This document shows, piece after piece, positions 9,948 to 21,005 of a DNA stretch of 64,000 bases (position 1 is its first letter; each line of letters opens with the position of its first letter). The notes under the pieces are model-generated. The model ran no database searches and had not been told where the DNA came from. It was given only the letters and a program-made list of their open reading frames with translations. The stretch is from assembly GCA_024138025.1 (NCBI GenBank), contig JAMXBD010000429.1, forward strand, positions 248,001 through 312,000, written 5' to 3'. This DNA is from Combretum micranthum. Its lineage: Eukaryota > Streptophyta > Magnoliopsida > Myrtales > Combretaceae. The position numbers and the translations under genes were made by a program.

Positions 9948-10639
9948 TTCATTTAAACTTAAATCCGACCCTACTATTTTCAATTTATACCTCTTTCTAA
10001 TAAGTTAAAAAATAATTTTACATTTTATTTTTCTTTTTGTTTTCCATGCTATTTGAGGAAGGTTGGGATTAAGATTTTTTGGATTTGATTTTATCTTTTG
10101 ATCAAACCAAGCCATTAAATACAATTTAATTGTTTAACCATACGTTTAGTTATATACTTTTTTGAGCAATTTGAATCATCCGTTTATCTATAATTTGTAA
10201 CTAAAATATATTGAAGGCATAGTAAGTAAACTTATTTCTTTATGAAAAAACATACATTAGCTAGTATGAATCGATAAAGCCAACGTTTATAGTTTATACA
10301 ATTAAGAAATTTGAAAAGCATCTCCAAAATTTTTTATTAATAAAACTAGCATATGATAGGAAATTTAAACCAACACTTATACATATTTTAATAACTTATA
10401 ATCATAAAAGTTAAAAATATATATCATTATTATTAACTTAATTATTATTTTGTTATTTGAGATTGATTTTTTTTTTCATTCGTTTAAACTAACCAAAACT
10501 TTTTATTTACTTCAAATCGGGAATTTTCCAAACCTAATTTGGAAAAAAAAAATCACATCTTATGGTTTAGCTGGATTCAATTATTTTTCCATCAATAATT
10601 TGATGAAAGATCACTCTAGAAAGGTAAAGTTGAAAATAT

Positions 10640-11040
10640 CAAAAAGACCACTACATCAGATTCTCGTGAAGTAGTTCAAGGTCATTTTCGTAATGTCGGC
10701 AATGTGATTACTAAAGTCCCACATTAAACTTCGCTACATAAGAGAGAGAGAGGGTGAGAAGAAGAAGAAAAACTTATCCAAACATTGGATTTGTCTACCG
10801 TCCCGTCATTGTTTTTGACGGGACTGATTCCGTCAATAAATAACCGGTAAAACAAATTTAATATACCAATTGAATTTCATTTTTCTATCTAATTACATGC
10901 GACATGTACTCGTCGTATAATTCTAGTGGAAAAAGCAAAGCTCATGGAAATTAATGTTTTTTTACGGAATTACTAACAACATTTACTAGACGTATAATTC
11001 CACAGGAAAAAGCAAAGCTTATGAAAATTGATGTCTGAAA
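10640..11040. repeat. CACTA-like hairpin remnant and 77-bp tandem duplication
   Basis: A 9-bp hairpin with arms GTCCCGTCA (10800-10808) and TGACGGGAC (10816-10824), followed by further CCGTCA words, resembles subterminal repeats of plant CACTA elements; no termini are found. A GA tract lies at about 10741-10756. Just right, CGTATAATTC followed by GGAAAAAGCAAAGCT occurs twice, 77 bp apart (about 10914 and 10991). Confidence 0.4.
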
Positions 11041-11344
11041 AAAAAAATACTACAAAAAAATGTCCCAACAAAATTAAAATAAAATAAAAATAACAGGATT
11101 TAATATATCATATTAACTCTATGAATAATATTTTTTTTAGCCAATTTTGATATATATGAAAAAAATTTGTTCTTATGATTATTAAACTAATTAAAATTAA
11201 TAATATAATAAAATTTAAGAAATATCATCATATATATTATGCACTTAAGAAGAATTTAAAAAAAATATTAACATGTGTAATTGAAGTGTTCACTTCATAA
11301 TTAAATTATTTAACTATTTGAAACTTGTGGAAAAATAAATTAAT
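11041..11344. other. AT-rich spacer before the minisatellite
   Basis: Very AT-rich, with runs of A and T and no open frame or recognisable repeat unit. It directly precedes the decayed flank of the tandem array. Confidence 0.5.
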
Positions 11345-12061
11345 TAGCAACTATGATATATGTATGGTGAATGAGAAATAGAGCAAGGATTTAATCCTAT
11401 TATAGTGAAAATGGTAATTATGTGGTGGAATTAACTTTCAATGAGGATTTGAGCTATGTAAAGGTAAAATGAGCATTACGATAAGAAATTGAGACCTATA
11501 TTGGTGAAAATAGAGGTTGCATTGTAGATGTACCTTAACATAGGTAATTGAGCCATCTTATGAATGGGCACAACAATATAGAGTTTTCACACTATTGTGG
11601 TAAGAGTTGCTTGGTGATATCAACATTAGATAAAGGAATTGAGTCTTATTATGATGGAAAAAATATAAACAGTTAAATAAGCATCACAAAATAGAATCAA
11701 GGCATGTTGGGGTGAGAATAAATCTTATGTGGTGAAGTAAGCTCTATATATAGAAATGAATCCCTATAATAATGAATAATATGGCAAGGAGACGAGTAAT
11801 ATTATGGTGAATATAATTTGAATAAAAAATGTGCCACATAACATTAGATCAGGCTCTTAACATGGAAAAAATAGAGTTTGTGTGGCAAAATAGCCTTTAT
11901 ACCAATGAATTGGGGCTTGTCATGTTCAATGAGCCCTATAATGAAGCATAATCTAAAAATGATGAAAATGTAGTATGATTAGCAGTATAAGCCTTACATT
12001 TAAGGAATTGTGCCCTTTATATGATTATATGAGACTTACAATGATAAATCAAACCCTTATG
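11345..12061. repeat. Decayed flank of the 39-bp minisatellite
   Basis: Words such as GGTGAA, GTGGTGAAATAAG, TGAATGAG and AATTGAGCC recur at about 40-bp intervals but with heavy divergence. The same order of motifs (GTGGTAAAAT, then CCC/CCT, then AATGAG, then AATT) is recognisable. I read it as the oldest part of the adjoining array, consistent with array edges decaying faster than the centre. Confidence 0.6.
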
Positions 12062-15000
12062 TACTGGAATTACCCATAGAAGACGAGGAATTTTCTTATA
12101 ATGTAGTAAAATGGACCCTAGAAGACTAGAATGAGAAATTTACCCCTAATGTGTCAAAATGGCCTTGGAAGGAGAAATTCTTTCCTATTATGGTAAAATG
12201 CCTATGGAATGAGGAATTCTCTCTTACTATGATAAAATTGCTCCTGAAATAAGGAATTCTCTCATAGCGTGCTAAAATGACCCCTGCAACAAGGTTTTCC
12301 TTTAAATTGTGATAAAATAGCCTCCTAGAATGAGGAATTTCACCTTGGTGTGGTAAAATGACCCATGGAAAAGAAGTTCTCCCTTAGCATGGTAAAATCA
12401 TCCCTTGAACGAGAAATTCCCCTAGTATAGTAAAATAGGCCCCATAATAAGAAATCCCCCTCTACTGTGGTAAAATAGCCCATCGAATGAGAATCTCAAC
12501 CCCTTCCCCCCCCCCCCCCCCCCCCCCACCCCCCCCCACCCTCACAAAAAAAAAAAAAAAAAAAAGAGTAAAATTAACCTTTGAACAAGGAATTTCCCCC
12601 CTAGTATAGTTAAATAGCTCCAGAAACGAGGAAGTTTATTTGGTTTGGTAAAATGGCCCATAGAACAAGGAATTTTTCCGATATAGTAAAATGGCTCATG
12701 GAATGAGAATTTCTTCCTAATGTTGTAAAATGGTTCATAGAATGAGGAATTCTACCCTAGTGCGATAAAATGATCCTTAGAATGAGGAATTCCCCTTTGG
12801 TATGATAAAAGGCCTCTAGAGCGAAGAATTCTATCCTACTATGGTAAAATAGCCCATGGAATAAGAAATTCCACCTTATTGTCGTAAATGACCCTATAAC
12901 AAGGGGTTTCCCATCAATTGTGGTAAATGACATTAGAATGAGAAATTCTCCTAGCATGGTTAAATGGCCCATATAATAAGAAATTTCCTGCTAATGTGGT
13001 AAAATAACCCATTGAATGAGAAAATCCTTCCTAATATGGTAAATAGTACTTGAAACAATGAATTTTCCCTTAACATGGTGAAATGGCCTATGGAACAATG
13101 AATTCCCCCTAGTGGTAAAATGGCCCCTATGATGAAAAATTTCCTCTTAGTATAGTAAAATGAACCCTAGAAAGAGGAATTCCCTCCTAATGTGGTAAAA
13201 TAGCTCATAGAACAAGGATTTCTCCCTTCCCCCCTCCAATGTGGTAAAATGGCCCATGGAATGAGGAATTCCCTCCTGGTATAGTCGAATGACCCATAGA
13301 ATGAGGATTTCCCCTTAGTATAGTAAAATGGCACATGAAATGAGGAATCCTCTACTAGTATGGTAAAATGGGCCATTGGAATGAGAAATTCCCCCTTAGT
13401 ATAGTAAAATGGCCCTCAAAATGAGGAATTTCACCATAATGTGGTAGAATGGTGCTTAGAACGAGGAATTCCCCTCTAACGTGGTAAAATGACCCATAAA
13501 ACGAGAAATTTCCTCCTAGTGTGGTGAAATGGACCTCAAAATGAGAATTCTCCTCTAGTGTGGTAAAATAACCCTTAGAACGAAGAATTACCCCTAGCGT
13601 ATTAAAATAACCCCTAGAACGAGGAATTCCCCTTAGTATGGTAAAATGACCCCTACAATAAGGAATTCTCTCTAGTATGGTAAAATGGCCCCTACAATAA
13701 GAAATTTCCTCCTAATATGATAAATTGGCCCCTAAAACGAGGATTTTCTCCTTAGTGTGGTAAAATAGTTCTCGAAACAGGAATTTCTCCTTAGTGTTGT
13801 AAAATGGCAATTAGAACGAGAAATTCTCCCTAGTGTTGTTAAATGCCCTAAAAACGACGAATGCCCTTTTAGTGTGGTAAAATAACCCCCAAAACAAAGA
13901 TTTCCCTCTAACTATTGTAAAATGGTTCCTAAAACGAGGAATCTCCCCTTAACGTGGTAAAACGGCCCTTGGAGTAACGAATTCCACCCTAGTATAGTAA
14001 AATGATCCTTGGAGCAACGAATTCTCTCCTAGTGTGGTAAAATGGCCCATAGAATGAGGAAATTCCCTTACACTCCAGTGTGGTAAAATGGCTCCGGAAA
14101 CGAGGAATTCCCCCCCTATTGTGATAAAATGGACCCTTAAAACGAGGAATTCCCCCTTAATGTGGTAATAGAATGAGGAATTGCCCCCAACCCCTGTGTG
14201 GTAAAATGACCCTTGAAATAAGGAATTCCCTCCTGATATAGTCAAATGGCCCTAGAATGAGGAATTTCCCTTTAATGTGGTAAAATAGCCCTTGGAATGA
14301 CGAATCCCCCCTTAGTATGGTAAAAATAGCCCTCATAATAAGAAAATTTTCCCTAATGTGGTAAAATGGCCCTCAAAATGAGGAATTTCACCATAGTGTG
14401 GCAAAATGGTCCTTAGAATGACAAATTCCCCTTAGTATGGTAAAATGACCCTTAAAACGAGAAATTTCCTCTTAGTGTGGCAAAATGACCCTCAAAATGA
14501 GAATTCTTCTCTAGTGTGGTAAAATCGCCCTTATAACAAAAAAATCCTCCCCTAGGGTAGTAAAATGGCCTTTAGAACAATGAATTACCCCCTAGTGAGT
14601 TAAAATAGCCCATGGAACGAGGAACTCTCTTTAGTGTGGTAAAATAACCCTTAGAACGAGAAATTCCCCCGAGTATGGTAAAATGGTCGCTACAATGAGA
14701 AATTTCCCCCTAATATAGTAAATTGGCCCATAAAAGAAGGAATTTCCCTAAATGGCTCATTGAGCGAGGAATTTCCCTCTAGTGTGGTAAAATAGCCCCG
14801 AGAACAAGGAATTTCCCCTTAGTATGGTAAAATAGCCCATGGAATGAGGAATTCCTCTCTAGTATGGTAAATTAGCCCCTAAAACGAGAATTCCCCCTTA
14901 ATGTGGCAAAATTTCTCTTAAAATGAGGAATTCCCCCTTAGTATAGTAGAATGGCCTTGAAAACAAGGAATTCCCCCTTAATGTGATAAAATGGCTCATA

Positions 15001-15444
15001 AAACGAGAAATTTCCTTCTAGTGTGGTAGAATAGCCTTTAGAACGAGGAATTTCTCCCTAATGTGATAGAATGACCCTTACAACGAGGAATTTCCCTCTA
15101 GTGTGGTAGAATGGCCTTTGAAATAAGGAATAAGGAATTCCCTCCTAGTGTGATAAATGACCTTTAGAACGAGGAGTTTTCTCTTAATGTGGTAAAATGT
15201 CCCTCAAAATAAGAAATTACCTCCTAGTGTAGTAGAATGACCCTTAAAATAAGGAATGAGAAATGAGGAATTACCTTCTAGTGTGGTAAAGTGACCCTTA
15301 GAACGAGGAGTTTCCCTTTCATGTGGTAAAATGACCCTCAAAATAAAGAATTCCCCCCTAGTGTAGTAGAATGACCCTTAGAACGTGGAATTCTTCCTTA
15401 GTGTGATAAAATGACTCATAAAACAAGAAATTTCTCTTAGTGTA
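12062..15444. repeat. Minisatellite array, unit about 39 bp
   Basis: Tandem units of about 39 bp (range roughly 36-41) with a consensus such as GTGGTAAAATGGCCC, then TAGAACGAGGAATTCCCCC, then TAGT. Roughly 80-85 copies cover 3.4 kb. Many units contain GAATTC, an EcoRI site. Because 39 is divisible by 3, short periodic open frames arise on the minus strand (for example 13949-14245); I treat these as by-products. Copies differ from one another by many substitutions and small indels, and some carry 10-20 bp insertions. The array is interrupted at 12503-12560 by a homopolymer tract. Confidence 0.93.
12503..12566. repeat. Poly-C and poly-A tract inside the array
   Basis: A run of 22 C (12506-12527), two more C blocks separated by single A, then about 20 A beginning near 12546. 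It replaces the C-rich segment of one repeat unit, so it probably arose by slippage at the CCCCC part of the monomer. The G-rich complement could form a quadruplex. Length is easily mis-assembled. Confidence 0.85.
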
Positions 15445-18130
15445 TATACATATACAAATATAACCTATATAACATATATAATACAAATTCGACACATATT
15501 TTGTATATAAAGCTTTTATATATTACTATAACATAGAATATATATTCTATATAACATATATGGGAATTTAGAAATTTTATATATCAATCTAATATAAACA
15601 TATACAAATTTAATATATTACTATAACAAAAGAGCATCTATAATCTTATCTTTAGCTATAATATACGTATTAGATATATGTGAGAACATATACAAATATG
15701 TCCTATATACATTAAGATCTAAATTACATACTATACATATCATATAGGACATATAAACATATAATATTTTTCATGTTTTAAAATGAAATTATACAATACA
15801 CATGAGCAAATATATCATATAAAACATTTAAAATATATTTATAGTTTACAAGTTTCATTTATAAAGATTTTACATTTATTTAATATACACATATATATCT
15901 TATATAACATATAAGAGCATATATGAATTTTATATATTACTATAATTTAAAAATATTTATACATTATATATAACATAACAGAAGATTTACAACTTTTGTA
16001 TATTAATATAACAAATAAAGTATATATACTATAACACAATTAATACACACACACGCATGATATGTGTATTTTATATGGTAAAATGTGATACATGATATAT
16101 AAATAAATATGTATCCTACTTAATGTCCTATATATATAACTAATAAGAACATTTAGAAACTTTATATATCGTTATATCATCTTAAAAACATATAAGAATT
16201 TAATATATTACTATAACATATAATCATATCCTATATAACATATATGAAAATTTAATAATTTTATATATTGCTATAACTTAAACATATTCAAATTTAATAT
16301 ATCACAATAACATTTTAAATATATATATTCGATATAACATATAAGATATACATACTTATGACATGTTCTTTTATTTTCTATGATGAATATGTGTAGTGTA
16401 TAAAATATATACCATATATAAATTTCATGTATAAAAATTTTGAATATTAATATAACATGATATATATATATATATATATATATATAATCCTATGTAACAT
16501 AAAGGAATATATACAGAATTATCCATTACTCTAACTTGTAAAGCATGTATATATATTACATATCTTATTTTATGTATAAAAATTTTACATATTAATATGA
16601 CATAATATATATACATCATATGTAACATATATGAATATATACAAAATTTATATAATACTCTAACATGTAAAATATATATACATACTATATATCTTATATA
16701 ATATATAAGAGCATTTGCAAATTTTATATGTCGCTATAACATACATATTAAATACATATATAGATATATGCAAATATATTATATGTTACTATAACATCTA
16801 AATTGTATGTCATATATAACATATAAGATATATAAACAAATGATATAATTTTTATGTTTTAAAATAACATATATAATATACATAAACAAATATATTATGT
16901 ACAACATGTAAAGTATATATTAAATATATACTTTATATATATCATATATAAAGATATTACAAATTACTATATATAAATTATATATTCTAATACATAAGAT
17001 CATATACAAATTTTTTTTATATTAAATAGCATATATATATACCCTAATTTAATATATTACTATAACGTATAAAATACATATGTCTCAATTTAATACACTA
17101 ATATAACATATAAAGTATTTATATTCAATATAGCATACGGTATGTTTATTTATCTTATATATATATATATATATTAAACATATGATAGATATATATGAAT
17201 ATATGCTATATACTGTAGCATCTAAATCATATATCACATTTGACATTATATATCATATGTGACATAATATATGTACACATGGTATAGAAATTTCACGTGT
17301 AAAGATTTTACATATTATAATATAAAAATTTATATATATATATATATATTCTAAATAACATGTAAAAAACATTCAAATTTTTTATATCAATATAATATAG
17401 AATATTCCCTAATTTAATATATTAGTATACGATATAATATATATCCTAATTTAATATATCACTATAACATTTAAAATATTTATATCCGCTATATCATATA
17501 ACATATATAACATACTATACCATTTATATTATATAAGGAAATATACGATATACATACGAAGACATACTTATAAAATATAAAATACATATCATATATGATA
17601 TGTTATTTTATGATTTGAAAAAAAATATACAAAATATATACTATGTAACAAACAAATTTCGTATATTGCTATAACATATAAAATATATATGATATATTAT
17701 TTTTTATCTCGTATAATAAAATATATAATATTCAAATACAACTATATCCTATATAACATATAAAATATATAAACAATTCAAATTTTATGCACAAAAGTTT
17801 TACATATTAATATGACATAATATATATACACATCCTATGTAACGTATAGGAGCATATACAAATTTTATATATTACCACAACTTGTACATATATATATACA
17901 CATACGATATATTTATAACATATAAGTGCATTTATGAATTTTCTATATTGCTTTAACATACATATTAAATACATATAAAAACATATGTAAATATATCCTA
18001 TATTACTATACATATAAAATATATATCATATATAACATATAAAACACACACATATATATGATGTTATTTTATGCTTTAAAATAAAATTTATAATATACAT
18101 AATCAAATATATCATATATAAGTGGTTGTA
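15445..18130. repeat. Extremely AT-rich degenerate repeat block with higher-order structure
   Basis: Nearly all A/T, built from recurring phrases such as TATATTACTATAACATA, CCTATATAACATATAAG and GCATATACAAATTT. A longer phrase, ATGTTTTAAAATxAAAT with ACATxAxCAAATATATxATAT, recurs near 15770, 16845 and 18070. That gives a higher-order unit of about 1.1-1.2 kb. It starts abruptly where the 39-bp array ends. It includes TA microsatellites near 16458-16487, 17157-17175 and 17330-17350. Short open frames here are by-products of base composition. Confidence 0.85.
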
Positions 18131-18404
18131 AGATTGAGATTAATAGGAAGAAAGTGAGGTTACAAAAAAAATTGATGCAAAGGAAAATAAAAAATGTGAA
18201 AGACATAAAAAATAAAAAGTTGAAAAAAGAGGAAAAAAATTCAAAAAAAAAAAAAAGAAAAGGACAATCTTGATTGAAAAGAGAGAAAAACATAGGCATA
18301 TGTTTAACATGTACAGCAAATTATAAGTTAATATGATCAAAAGCTATAATTAAATTTTAGTAAATTAACGATCTAAATCTTGATGAGACCGATCTTGTCA
18401 AATT
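18131..18404. other. A/G-rich low-complexity sequence upstream of CP12
   Basis: Purine-rich on the plus strand, with long A runs near 18240-18260. I see no gene. It separates the AT-rich block from the CP12 upstream region and could hold part of the promoter, but no motif can be assigned. Confidence 0.45.
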
Positions 18405-18429
18405 AACTGACAGGACCATAGAAGCCCTC
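18405..18429. mobile_element. One terminus of the 9.8-kb Mutator-like MITE family
   Basis: The reverse complement reads GAGGGCTTCTATGGTCCTGT, matching the terminus GAGAGTTTCTATGGTCCTGT at 9796. The other end is not found within several hundred bases, so this is a truncated copy. It lies about 200 bp upstream of the CP12 start. Confidence 0.5.
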
Positions 18430-18626
18430 AAAACATTATCCTAAAAATTCCAAACTAAGTAGTTAATCACGCTAATTGCGGAACATGCCTCGATTAATCA
18501 TCCTATGAAATTACGTTTCTACCCCACAAACAAGACGGCCCAAACCTAAGCACACAAAAACACAAGACAATCACAGAAACAAGAAACACACTGTTCGACA
18601 GAGAGTGAGAGAGGGAGAGACTTTAA

Positions 18627-19001
18627 ATGGCATCAATCCTATCATCCTCAACCTCTCTTCGGTCCAATCTCTCTCTTCCTCGAATCGCATCCTTTCCTCG
18701 ACGAAACGATGCCGCCGCCGTCTCTCTTCCGACCGTCAAAGTGACGGCGGTGCTGAAATACAAAGGGACGCATAAGAGAGAGAAGCAGTTGACGGAGATG
18801 ATCGAGAAGAAAGTGATGGAAGCGAAGGAGGTGTGTGAAGGTGACGCGACTAGTGATGAATGTAAAGTCGCGTGGGATGAAGTAGAGGAAGTGAGTCAAG
18901 CGAAAGCTGATCTGAGACGGAAGATGAAGAAGGAAGATCCTCTTGAATCGTTCTGTAGCGAAAATCCTGAAACCGATGAGTGTCGTGTTTACGAAGATTG
19001 A
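18627..19001 (+). CDS. CP12: CP12, chloroplast Calvin-cycle redox regulator
   Basis: CP12 is a small stromal protein. When oxidised, it bridges GAPDH and phosphoribulokinase into an inactive complex, shutting the Calvin cycle in the dark; thioredoxin reduction releases the enzymes. This 124-residue intronless ORF has a Ser/Arg-rich, acid-poor N-terminus (about residues 1-45) typical of a plastid transit peptide. It then has both diagnostic cysteine pairs, each C-x8-C: Cys70/Cys79 (CEGDATSDEC) and Cys110/Cys119 (CSENPETDEC). The conserved core AWDEVEEVS lies at 82-90. The acidic tail ending CRVYED is the GAPDH-contacting end. The start ATG follows a GA-rich 5' leader (GAGAGTGAGAGAGGGAGAGA) and no upstream in-frame ATG fits better. 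Length and motifs match canonical plant CP12, with nothing missing. It is flanked by repeats on the left and AT-rich DNA on the right. No light-responsive promoter motif could be assigned with confidence. Confidence 0.96.
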   Translation: MASILSSSTSLRSNLSLPRIASFPRRNDAAAVSLPTVKVTAVLKYKGTHKREKQLTEMIEKKVMEAKEVCEGDATSDECKVAWDEVEEVSQAKADLRRKMKKEDPLESFCSENPETDECRVYED

Positions 19002-19140
19002 TCGACGATCGATGATCGCCGATCGGAATCGTATGAATTATATGTTCGTATGGTTGATTTTTCTTTTCTTTTTTTTTTTTTTCCAATTTTGTGTCTTATG
19101 TTGTAATGTAAAAAGTTATTTTAGTTTAAATATTGGCTGA
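19002..19140 (+). other. CP12 3' untranslated region (approximate)
   Basis: The stop codon is followed by a GATCG-rich stretch, a poly-T run (about 19063-19082) and T/G-rich sequence, with AATGTAAAAAG near 19107 as a possible weak polyadenylation region. The true cleavage site cannot be read. Confidence 0.4.
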
Positions 19141-20096
19141 AGATCAATCGCCGGACTTTCCGTTTAATTAATTTAACATAATTATTGTTGATTCGTATTA
19201 TATAATTCCATGATAAATTAATCGGTTCAAAAAAAGATACTCGATCGTATAGGTTTTTTTTGCGTTTTATAAATAAATAAAAGAAAATCTAACTACTTTA
19301 ATATATTATCGGTTCTATTTTTATTCTTCGAACACTAATATATATATATATATATATATAAATTTTGGCCACTCACTATAATAAATAGTTAAATATACAT
19401 GTATTTGATCCTCTCAAGCCATTATGTTATAAGTTTATTTAATTGATATGTGTGTGCGTGCGCGCATATAAGAAAAGTTACATAATCTTTAAATTTTGAT
19501 TGCTGCTTGGAAGAATATTTTTCTATGGATGGGGCAAAACATTGTTTTCGTTAAAACAATAGAAAATTCTACAGTTCCATATCGTTTACAACGAGATCGG
19601 TCATGTGATTTTTTTTAATCATGGCCAAAATAATAATAATAATAATAATAATAACAATAATAATAGTGGTTCATCTCATGATGGGGAGCATAGAAGTCCT
19701 ACTAAAACAATAGGCGAAGCCAACGGAAATCAAAGAAATAGAATGTTTGGTATCGGATTGGCCTTATCCGATCAAACAGAATTTCTTTAGTTTTGTTTTT
19801 TTTTTTGGGCCAAAAAAATTTCTTGGTCTTTCTCGTAAATTGGGGAATTTTACTTGGTCTTTCTCGTGCCAAACAGAGAACAACCGAGTATTGACACATG
19901 CTTCTTAAGGTGGTATCGTACGTTGCCGTCTAATTACTACAAAATTATGCCAAAAAGACGGCATGTTGTGTTCAATGAGACTCTCGGACCTGTTACGCGT
20001 CAAGATTAGTACCACATGTGGTGGTTCGAAGTTGTTTTGAGGTGGTTTACGATGTTATTGTGTTTGTAATGGGAAAGGGTAATGGGGGAGCTGATG
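19141..20096. other. Intergenic DNA with microsatellites
   Basis: No gene seen. It contains a TA microsatellite (19338-19361) and an AAT-type microsatellite (about 19629-19665). The stretch 19700-19900 has a T/C-rich inverted look (TTTCTTGGTCTTTCTCGT and TTACTTGGTCTTTCTCGT are a local direct repeat, near 19819 and 19850). Confidence 0.55.
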
Positions 20097-20104
20097 GTAG
20101 TTGG

Positions 20105-20997
20105 TACGGGTGGGAAAAAAATCAATTGAACCGAATCAATTTGTAATCGAACCAATCTAAATCAAAATTATGGTTTTTTAATGGTTTGGTTAAAAAATTT
20201 TTCAATTCGAACCAATCCGTAAATTTATGGTTTAGTTTGGAAGGTAAAGCAAACCAATCCGTAAAACCGAACCAAACTGTTTTAGAAAAATATAATAATA
20301 TTTTATTATATGTTCATATGATTTCATTTAATATTTATTATTTGATGAATACTGATTAAAATCAACTCATTCATTTTTAATTTTTTTAAAACTCATAATA
20401 TGTATTTTTTTTATTGATGATGAATTATTTTTTTTAATAGCTTTTAACTTTATAAAGTATGAAATTTACTCAGGTATAAACTCTTATTATATATTAAATG
20501 TTTAATATATTTTGTCAGCAGATCATTTTATTCGTTGATAAATTTTATTGAAAGATGGTTTTTTATTTTAACTAAATTTATTGGTAGATAATTGACTTGA
20601 TGATTCTATTAAAAACTATAAATTATGACTCATTATGTATTGGTTGTTGAATGTATTTTATTAGTAGATAACTGATTTTATAGAGAGCTATATATTAAAA
20701 GAATGATGAATTCTTAAAGTATTTTGTCGTGGTTTATAATATAAACTTGTAAAATGATATAAATATTTAAGTATCTACATAAATGTTAAAATAAAAAACT
20801 AGAACAAAGAAAATTTTTAGTTAAAATTTTGATTCAATCCTTGAACCAAACCGTTATTTAATGGATTAAAAAAATTATAATCCAAACCAAACCGATACTT
20901 AAAGGTTTGGTTTGGGATGAAAAAAAAACCAAACCATAAATTATGATTTGGTTTGGATTTAGGAAAAACGAACCAAATCGATCCGCACCCACCCTTA
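20105..20997. mobile_element. Non-autonomous hAT element, 893 bp
   Basis: The exact 8-bp target duplication GTAGTTGG flanks it (20097-20104 and 20998-21005). The termini are TACGGGTGGG on the left and TAAGGGTGGG reading inward from the right, the hAT type. Subterminal regions are packed with AACCAAACC/GGTTTGGTT words in both orientations, likely transposase-binding sites. The AT-rich centre has no transposase, so it needs an autonomous partner elsewhere. Confidence 0.92.
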
Positions 20998-21005
20998 GTA
21001 GTTGG

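Noticed and set aside
12757..14245. Minus-strand open frames encoding 13-residue repeats
   Set aside because: They follow from a minisatellite whose unit is divisible by three; each is short, starts and stops at random units, and has no flanking gene signals.
15445..18340. Short open frames rich in Ile, Tyr and Phe
   Set aside because: Expected from almost pure A/T sequence; no domain, no codon pattern and no conserved start.
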